A stretch of DNA of 64,000 bases from Villigracilis sp024434165. Lineage in GTDB: Bacteria; Chloroflexota; Anaerolineae; Anaerolineales; Villigracilaceae. Position 1 is the first letter of the stretch. Each line of letters begins with the position of its first letter. A program made the position numbers and the translations under genes. The DNA lies in assembly GCA_030263665.1 (NCBI GenBank), contig SZPK01000019.1, forward strand, positions 10,639 through 74,638, in the 5' to 3' direction. The notes below the pieces were generated by a model. That model made no database searches, was not told the DNA's origin, and saw only the letters and a list, made by a program, of their open reading frames with translations. This document shows, piece by piece, positions 26,187 to 32,594 of this stretch.

Positions 26187-27062
26187 ATGTCCATCGTAAA
26201 TGCAAAAGAAATCATGGTGGAGGCGGCGAAGAACAAATACGCCATCGGCGCGTTCAACATCACCGACCTGCTCCAGTTCGAGGCGGTGATTGACGCCGCC
26301 GTCGAAACCAAATCGCCCGTGATCGTGCAGACTTCGGTCAAGCCGTCCAAGTTCCTCGGCACGAACATGATGGTGGCGATCTATCGCACGCTGGCAGAAT
26401 CCGCGCCGGTGCCGGTCTGCCTGCACCTCGATCACTGCACCGAAATTGACTATTGCAAGAAATGCGCCGATGCCGGTTACACGAACATCATGATTGACGC
26501 CTCCAAACATCCCTTCGAGGAGAACATCCGCCAGACGAAGGAAGTGGCGGATTACTGCCACAGCGTCGGCAACATCTCGGTCGAGGGAGAGTTGGGAACG
26601 GTCGGCGGGGTCGAGGACCAGGTCAAGGTCGCGGAGGACGAGGCGCAGTTGGCGAATCCCAAACAATCGGTGGAGTTTGTCGAGCGCACCGGCGTGGACA
26701 TCTTCGCCCCCGCCATCGGCACGGCGCATGGCGTGTACAAGACCAAGAATCCGAAAGTGGACTTCGAACGCATGGCGACCATCAACAAGATGCTGAACGG
26801 CAGCGGCGTGAAAACCCCGCTCGTCGTCCACGGCGGGACGGGTCTGCCCGACGACTACATCGTCAAACTGCTGGAGGCGGGCGGCGCGAAGTTCAACGTT
26901 TCGACCGAGTTGAAGCACACACTGATTGACGCCAAATGGGAATACATCAACGCCCACCGCGACGAGTACGATCCCGGCAAACTGGATGCCTTTGTCCGCG
27001 ATGCGACGCGCAAGGCGGTCATCGGCTGGATGCAGAAATTGGGTTCGGTTGGAAAGGCATAA
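26187..27062 (+). CDS. Class II (zinc) ketose-bisphosphate aldolase family
   Basis: The 291-residue enzyme has HLDHCTE with the zinc-binding His and catalytic Asp, a second zinc region near APAIGTAHG, and the phosphate-binding VVHGGTGLPDD. This matches the fructose-/tagatose-bisphosphate aldolase family, which splits a ketose phosphate to DHAP and an aldehyde. The natural substrate may not be fructose bisphosphate given its catabolic neighbours. Ribosome site CAGGAG supports the start. Confidence 0.93.
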   Translation: MSIVNAKEIMVEAAKNKYAIGAFNITDLLQFEAVIDAAVETKSPVIVQTSVKPSKFLGTNMMVAIYRTLAESAPVPVCLHLDHCTEIDYCKKCADAGYTNIMIDASKHPFEENIRQTKEVADYCHSVGNISVEGELGTVGGVEDQVKVAEDEAQLANPKQSVEFVERTGVDIFAPAIGTAHGVYKTKNPKVDFERMATINKMLNGSGVKTPLVVHGGTGLPDDYIVKLLEAGGAKFNVSTELKHTLIDAKWEYINAHRDEYDPGKLDAFVRDATRKAVIGWMQKLGSVGKA

Positions 27063-27096
27063 AAAAACAGAGAATTAGAGATTGGAGAATTGGAAA

Positions 27097-28206
27097 ATGA
27101 AAAATATCGAAGAATACTACGCCCCCTGGGTCAAGGGGATTCCGATGTACATCTCGGAGCATATCGAAAAGGCATGGAGAGATCCAAAATTGCACCGCAT
27201 GATGTCGAACGAGAATCCCCTGCCCCCTTCCGACAAGGTGCTGGACGCGATGTTCAAGTACTCGAAGATGGCAAACCGCTATCCCGACCAGGGTTTGGTG
27301 GTGCGGAGCAAGATCGCCGAACTCAACAATGTGGACGGTCCCGAAAACGTGATGATCGGCAACGGCTCCAGCGAGGTGTACGACAACATCTTCCGCATGT
27401 TCATCATCCCCCAGCAGGATGAGATCATCCAGCACACGCCGTGCTTCGGCATTTATCAACTGCGCGGGACGCTGCTCGGCGCAAAGATGGTCAATGTGCC
27501 GATGATCTACAAGGACAACTACCTGCACTACGATCCTGACGGCATCCTGAACGCCATCACCGACAAGACCAAGATCATCGTGGTCGCCAACCCGAACAAC
27601 CCGACGGGCAACTTCATGGACGCGCAGCATTTTGTCCGTATCGCCGAGACCGGCATTCCCTTCGTCATTGACGAGGCATACGTGGAATATGCGGGCTTGG
27701 GCATGTCGCAGGTGCAGTTGACCAAAAAATACAAGAACGTGCTCATCACCCGCACACTCTCGAAGGCATACGGTCTGGCAGGGATGCGCTTCGGTTACGC
27801 CATCGGCGCGAAGGAAGTCATCGCGCAGATCTCGGGCTCGCTTCTGCCCTGGAACGTGGGGACGATCCCCATGTGGGCGGCGCTCGCCGCATTCGAGGAC
27901 CAGGAGGGGCTGGCGGAGCGCGTCAAGTTCAACAACGATGCGGTGGATTACATCACCGAGTCGCTGAGCGTCATCCCCGGTTTTGTCATCTTCCCCTCCA
28001 AGGCGAACTACATCCTGTTCGATTGCGGCGCGACCGGTAAGACCGGCAAGGAAGTGCTCGCTTACGCCGAGACCAAGGGCATCATCCTGCGCGGCGAGAG
28101 CAAGAAATACGGCTCCGACGGCTGGTTCCGCGTGACCATCGGCACGAAGGAAGAGAACGAGTTGTTCGTGAATACGATTCTGGAATTCTTCGGAGTGAAG
28201 AAGTAA
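27097..28206 (+). CDS. PLP-dependent aminotransferase, HisC-like
   Basis: The 369-residue protein is a fold-type I aminotransferase of the histidinol-phosphate type. It shows NENPLPPSD near the N-terminus, ANPNNPTG, VIDEAYVEY, and TRTLSKAYGLAGMRFGY with the PLP Lys. A lone copy away from his genes and next to aldolase and HAD phosphatase genes suggests it acts on a sugar phosphate or amino-alcohol phosphate, not on histidine synthesis; this is inference. A TTG at 27082 is also in frame, but the ATG at 27097 is better placed. Confidence 0.9.
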   Translation: MKNIEEYYAPWVKGIPMYISEHIEKAWRDPKLHRMMSNENPLPPSDKVLDAMFKYSKMANRYPDQGLVVRSKIAELNNVDGPENVMIGNGSSEVYDNIFRMFIIPQQDEIIQHTPCFGIYQLRGTLLGAKMVNVPMIYKDNYLHYDPDGILNAITDKTKIIVVANPNNPTGNFMDAQHFVRIAETGIPFVIDEAYVEYAGLGMSQVQLTKKYKNVLITRTLSKAYGLAGMRFGYAIGAKEVIAQISGSLLPWNVGTIPMWAALAAFEDQEGLAERVKFNNDAVDYITESLSVIPGFVIFPSKANYILFDCGATGKTGKEVLAYAETKGIILRGESKKYGSDGWFRVTIGTKEENELFVNTILEFFGVKK

Positions 28207-28212
28207 ACTTAT

Positions 28213-28286
28213 TAACCACAAAGGACACAAAGGGCACGAAGATTAAAGGCTTTTCCCTTTGTGGACTTGGTGTCCTTCGTGTTTGA
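28213..28286. repeat. 'CACAAAGGACAC' hairpin word repeat, second copy
   Basis: The left half has CCACAAAGGACACAAAGGG and the right half has CCCTTTGTGGACTTGGTGTC, so the gap between the aminotransferase and HAD genes can fold into a hairpin. It belongs to the same family as 11905-12009. Confidence 0.75.
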
Positions 28287-28297
28287 ATGGAGTTGAC

Positions 28298-29056
28298 ATG
28301 TCCAAGATAAAAGCGGTGTTTTTCGACCAGGACGGCGTGATCATTGATACCGAGCGCGACGGACATCGCGTTTCGTTCAACATGACCTTCAAGGAATTCG
28401 GCTTCACCGACGAATGGGATGTGGAGTATTACCACGAACTGCTCCAGATCGCGGGCGGCAAGGAACGCATGAAGCATCACTGGAAAACGAAGGGGTTTTC
28501 CAAGCCAATGAGCGAAGAAGAAATTGACAACCTCGTCAAGGAGATGCACAAGCGCAAGACCGCGCTGTTCGTGGAGCTGATCGAAACAGGAAAACTTCCC
28601 CTACGGCCGGGCATCCACAGGTTCATGAAAGAGGCGATGGAGGCGGGCTTGAAGATTGCAGTCTGCACCACTTCCAACGAACAGGCGGCGAAAGCCATCA
28701 CCGAGAAAATCCTGTCGGATATCAAGTTCGATGCGGTGCTGGCGGGCGACGTGGTCAAGAACAAGAAGCCCGATCCAGAAATCTATAACCTCGCCCTCTC
28801 CAAACTCGGATTGAGCCCCGAAGAGGTCTTCGTCGTCGAAGATTCCAAGAACGGCGTGAAAGCCGCGAAAGCCGCCGGGATGAAGACCATCGTCACCACG
28901 AATCATTACACGGAAAAAGAGGACGTGAGCGCAGGCGATGTGATCGTCACCTGTCTCGGCGATCCCGACGGTGAAAAAGCCGAACTGCGCAAAGGCAGCA
29001 TCAAGGACTTCGACGGGGTTGTGCGCGTCCGACAACTACTCGAACTGTTTGGATAA
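28298..29056 (+). CDS. HAD-superfamily phosphatase (beta-phosphoglucomutase-like)
   Basis: The 252-residue enzyme has the HAD nucleophile motif FFDQDGVIIDT, a helical cap domain (about residues 17-100), motif II in CTTSNEQ, Lys in KNKKPDP, and the acidic motif EDSKNGV. It should dephosphorylate a small sugar- or polyol-phosphate. It follows the aminotransferase and closes the first part of the rightward arm; a hairpin terminator follows. Confidence 0.92.
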   Translation: MSKIKAVFFDQDGVIIDTERDGHRVSFNMTFKEFGFTDEWDVEYYHELLQIAGGKERMKHHWKTKGFSKPMSEEEIDNLVKEMHKRKTALFVELIETGKLPLRPGIHRFMKEAMEAGLKIAVCTTSNEQAAKAITEKILSDIKFDAVLAGDVVKNKKPDPEIYNLALSKLGLSPEEVFVVEDSKNGVKAAKAAGMKTIVTTNHYTEKEDVSAGDVIVTCLGDPDGEKAELRKGSIKDFDGVVRVRQLLELFG

Positions 29057-29062
29057 TTCGAC

Positions 29063-29098
29063 ATGGGTGCATGAGGAAATTCATGCACCCATCTTGTT
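29063..29098 (+). terminator. Hairpin terminator after the HAD gene
   Basis: A perfect 12-bp stem built on ATGGGTGCATGA (29063-29074 with 29081-29092) has a 6-base loop and a short T-rich tail. Confidence 0.65.
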
Positions 29099-29208
29099 TC
29101 AAGGCAAATTCCGGCTGTTTTGTTGCGTTTTTCACGCTTTGCCGATGTCGTACCCTTTTCAACCAGCCGGTGTTTTCAGTTTATGCCACTCAAAAGGAGA
29201 GCCTCGTA

Positions 29209-29235
29209 TGAGAAGAGGAGGAGGTGCGATATAAC
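29209..29235 (+). CDS. Possible eight-codon leader peptide
   Basis: A short frame MRRGGGAI has a strong ribosome site (AAAAGGAGAG) 7-8 bases upstream and ends 73 bases before the APC permease gene. A short, well-translated frame ahead of a permease can act in attenuation or translational control. There is no further support, and it may be fortuitous. Confidence 0.25.
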
Positions 29236-29308
29236 CGATAAATCCTGTGCCTTTCGTAAGTTCGATTTCTTGATCTAAACCATTTCAAAATCAAGGAGAA
29301 TTACGAAT

Positions 29309-31006
29309 ATGACCAAAAGTCAAGCGCACGACAAGCAGGTCCTGCATAAGTTGGGATACGCCCAGGAACTTGCCCGCCGCATGAGCGGTTTCTCGAACTT
29401 CGCAATTTCATTCTCGATCATCTGCATCCTGGCGGGCGGAATCTCCGCCTTTCCCGCCGCCTTCAACTCGCTTGGATCGGGCGGCGCATTCATGATCTGG
29501 CTGGTGGGCGGCGCGCTCGCCATGACCGTCGCCTGGGGCATGGGACAGATCGCCTCTTCCTTCCCCACAGCCGGCGGACTCTACCATTGGAGCAGTCACC
29601 TCGGCGGGAAAGCCTGGGGCTGGGCGACCGCCTGGTTCAACCTCATCGGTTTGATCTGTGTGGTCTCATCCGTGGACGTGCTGCTGTATTCGGTCTTCTT
29701 CAAAGACCTGCTGCTCGGCACCGTCCTGGGCGTGGATGTCTCCGGCTTCGGCTACTGGCATCAGTTCTTCTTCATGGTGTTCGTGTTGACAACCCAGGCG
29801 CTGTTAAATCACTACGGCATTGACATCACGACCAAAGTCACAGATTTGAGCGGCTACCTGATCTTTGCGCTCACCATCATTCTCATCATCGCCCTGTTTG
29901 TTTTCACACCTGTCGCCATTGACCTCTCCCGCCTGTGGACCTTCACGAATTTCACCGGCGATTCCGGCGGCGCGGTGGTACCCTTCCGTACGGAAAGCAT
30001 CGCCTTCGCCTTCCTGCTCGGTCTTTCGTATGTGTGCTACACCCTGACCGGCTACGACGCCTCCGCGCACACCTCCGAAGAGACCAAGGATGCCCAGGTG
30101 AATGTTCCGAAGGGCATGTGGCAGGCAGTGTTCTGGTCGTGGGTCTTCGGTCTGGTTGCCGTCGCAGCATACGTGCTGACCATGCCAAGCATCGAAGAAG
30201 CGGGAGCCGCAGGCTGGGGCTCGTTCTTCTACATGTGGGGCGCATCCCGAATGCCGCAATGGTTGAGCGTCTTCCTGGCAGTAGGCTTGGTGGTGGTCAA
30301 CTACATCTGCGCCCTTGCCGGTCTCACCTCCACCTCGCGCATGATGTACGCCTTCGCTCGTGATGGCGGTCTGCCCGCTTCCAAGACCCTCTCCCACGTC
30401 AGCACCCAATACCGCACCCCCACCTACGCCATCTGGACTTCCGCCGCGCTGGCGCTGCTCAGCACGGTGTACGCGCCATACTATCTTGTGCTGGCTGTGG
30501 CGTGCGCCGTGTTCCTATACTTGTCCATGGCAATGCCCATCGCCGCAGGCTTCTTAGCGGAAGGCGGACCAAAATGGACCGAAAAAGGACCTTTCAACCT
30601 GGGCGGCTTCTCGAAGATCAACGCGGTGGTCGCCGTGCTGGCAGGCGTGACCCTTGCCATCACCGGCTTCTTCCCACCCAATGAAAAGGTCTTCTACTTC
30701 ACAATCTTCTTCGTCGTGGCGCTGCTCGGATTCTGGTCGAAGAAAAGCGCCATCGCGGGCATCGTCGTTGCCGTGGCTGGTTTGCTTCTGAGCTTCGTGC
30801 CTGTCCCTGAAGAGAACGTCCTGCACTTCCTCATTCCTGATCGCACTACGGCATTCATCGCCATTGGTGTCGGCGTCGTCGCTGCGGTGATCACGTATGT
30901 CACCGGCGGTGAAGACAGCCGCTTCGAAGGCGTGCCCGAAGGCGATAAGATCAAGGAACGCCAGAAGATGATCGCCGAGATCGAAAAGAAATACGGCGAG
31001 GCGTAA
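29309..31006 (+). CDS. APC-superfamily permease 2, amino acid/choline (ACT) type
   Basis: The 565-residue protein has about 12-14 helices. It begins RRMSGFSNFAISFSII, a segment typical of the amino acid/choline transporter branch that includes choline and GABA carriers, and continues with SSFPTAGGLYHWSSHLGG. The C-terminal part ends in a charged cytoplasmic tail. By homology it carries choline, GABA or a related amine, which would suit the FAD/GcvT and choline-kinase-like genes nearby. Ribosome site CAAGGAG supports the start. Confidence 0.9.
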   Translation: MTKSQAHDKQVLHKLGYAQELARRMSGFSNFAISFSIICILAGGISAFPAAFNSLGSGGAFMIWLVGGALAMTVAWGMGQIASSFPTAGGLYHWSSHLGGKAWGWATAWFNLIGLICVVSSVDVLLYSVFFKDLLLGTVLGVDVSGFGYWHQFFFMVFVLTTQALLNHYGIDITTKVTDLSGYLIFALTIILIIALFVFTPVAIDLSRLWTFTNFTGDSGGAVVPFRTESIAFAFLLGLSYVCYTLTGYDASAHTSEETKDAQVNVPKGMWQAVFWSWVFGLVAVAAYVLTMPSIEEAGAAGWGSFFYMWGASRMPQWLSVFLAVGLVVVNYICALAGLTSTSRMMYAFARDGGLPASKTLSHVSTQYRTPTYAIWTSAALALLSTVYAPYYLVLAVACAVFLYLSMAMPIAAGFLAEGGPKWTEKGPFNLGGFSKINAVVAVLAGVTLAITGFFPPNEKVFYFTIFFVVALLGFWSKKSAIAGIVVAVAGLLLSFVPVPEENVLHFLIPDRTTAFIAIGVGVVAAVITYVTGGEDSRFEGVPEGDKIKERQKMIAEIEKKYGEA

Positions 31007-31010
31007 ATCT

Positions 31011-31107
31011 AGTGATCAGTGACCAGTGACCAGTAATCAGTGATCAGTAATTAGAGATTGGAGACTCAGCAGGTTGGCGCAAACCAATCTCTAGTCTCCA
31101 ATCTCTT
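31011..31107. repeat. Direct 'GACCAGTGATCAGT' words and GAGATTGGAGACT hairpin
   Basis: A run of near-identical GATCAGTGACCAGT words is followed by GAGATTGGAGACT and its complement near 31086-31103. It fills the gap before the FGGY kinase gene. Confidence 0.7.
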
Positions 31108-31127
31108 TCTTTCGAGTGGAGAGCTCT

Positions 31128-32594
31128 ATGAAGTACCTCCTCGGCATTGACCAGGGCACCACGCAAACCACCGCCGTCATTGTGGATGAACGCGGCGAGA
31201 TGCTCGAAAAGAATTCTTCGCAACTGCCTGCGCGTTTTCCACAGGCGGGCTGGGTGGAGCAGGAACCGGAGGACATCGTCCGCACGGTGAGAGAGGCGTG
31301 CGCTCCCCTGCTCGAAAAATACGACATCACCGCTGTTGGCTTCGATAACCAGGGCGAGACCTTCGTCGTCTGGGATGCGGAAACGGGCGAAGCCGTGACT
31401 CCCGCCATCGTCTGGCAGGATACGCGCGGGCAGGCGATTTGTGACACGCTCGCCTCTTCCCTCGATTTGAGTTGGCTGCGCCAAACGACCGGGTTGCTGC
31501 TGGACAGTTATTTCTCCGCCCCCAAACTCAAGTGGGTGTTCGAAAATCATCCTGAAATCCGCAAAAAGGCGCACGAAGGCAAACTGAAATTCGGCACCAC
31601 CGAAACCTGGGTGATCTGGAAATTGAGCGGCGGCAGGCTGCACGTCACCGATCCTTCCACGGCTTCGCGCACGCTGCTGTTCGACATGAACAAATTCGAG
31701 TGGGATGAAAAATTACTGCAATTATTTGACGTGCCCAAAAGCATGCTGCCAGAAGTGAAACCATCGGCAGGTTATATTGGCAATGTAGATTTCGCGGGGA
31801 CGGGCAAGCCGCTCTCCCTACATGCGTTGTTGGTTGACCAACAAGCCGCATTATTCGGTCAAGCCTGTTTTAAAGCGGGGGAAATGAAATGCTCGTTCGG
31901 CACAGGCAGTTTCCTTTTGATGAACATTGGCGACAAGCCCAAACTCTCGCACAACGGACTGCTCACCACCGTCGGCTGGCATTTCAACGGTCACACCGCC
32001 TACGCCCTCGACGGCGGAATCTTCGTCACGGGTGCGGCAGTGCAATGGCTGCGCGACAACCTGAAATTCATCCCTGATTCTGCTTCCAGCCATGATGCCG
32101 CCCAAAGGTCAAAGGATTTGGGCGTGGTGGTCGTGCCTGCCCTGCAGGGACTCGCCGCCCCGCACTGGCGCACCGACGTGCAAGGCGCGATGTTTGGCTT
32201 GAACCGCAGCACGACATCTGATGACATCGTCCGCGCCACGCTGGATGGAATCGCCTGCCGCGTCTACGAAGTGGTCACCGCTATGACGCAGGATGCAGGC
32301 ACGCCTCCCCCCCACCTCAAAGTGGACGGCGGACCTGCGGGCAATGCCTACCTGATGCAAATGATCGCGGATCTGCTCGACCTCGAAGTGCGCGTCTCCG
32401 CTTCGGTGGAGGCAACCGCCATCGGCATTGCCAACCTCGCGGGCGTCTCGGCGCTGGGAACGAGTTTCGATGCGCTGGCGGAGAATTGGAAGGCGGAGAA
32501 AGTTTACATTCCCAATATGAAGAAGGAAGAAAGAGAAAAGATTTTGGAGAGGTGGAAGAAGGCGGTGGAGGCGGTGAAGAAATTTCATGAATAA
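31128..32594 (+). CDS. FGGY-family kinase, glycerol-kinase-like
   Basis: The 488-residue protein has the two-domain FGGY/ASKHA fold. LLGIDQGTTQTTAV is the phosphate-1 loop, FPQAGWVEQEP is typical of glycerol kinases, VDQQAALFGQ carries the catalytic Asp, and GGPAGNAYLMQM is near the adenosine site. Glycerol kinase normally has Arg-Glu in NQRET, where Arg contacts glycerol; here it reads NQGET, so another polyol or ketose may be the substrate. Ribosome site GGAGAG supports 31128. The stop overlaps the next start by 8 bases. Confidence 0.88.
   Translation: MKYLLGIDQGTTQTTAVIVDERGEMLEKNSSQLPARFPQAGWVEQEPEDIVRTVREACAPLLEKYDITAVGFDNQGETFVVWDAETGEAVTPAIVWQDTRGQAICDTLASSLDLSWLRQTTGLLLDSYFSAPKLKWVFENHPEIRKKAHEGKLKFGTTETWVIWKLSGGRLHVTDPSTASRTLLFDMNKFEWDEKLLQLFDVPKSMLPEVKPSAGYIGNVDFAGTGKPLSLHALLVDQQAALFGQACFKAGEMKCSFGTGSFLLMNIGDKPKLSHNGLLTTVGWHFNGHTAYALDGGIFVTGAAVQWLRDNLKFIPDSASSHDAAQRSKDLGVVVVPALQGLAAPHWRTDVQGAMFGLNRSTTSDDIVRATLDGIACRVYEVVTAMTQDAGTPPPHLKVDGGPAGNAYLMQMIADLLDLEVRVSASVEATAIGIANLAGVSALGTSFDALAENWKAEKVYIPNMKKEEREKILERWKKAVEAVKKFHE

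Noticed and set aside
29099..29308. Riboswitch upstream of APC permease 2
   Set aside because: I could not match a known riboswitch core; only the short leader frame and a terminator of the upstream gene are visible.
31011..31107. Direct repeats that could suggest a CRISPR array
   Set aside because: The words are only about 14 bases with no regular spacers and no cas genes.
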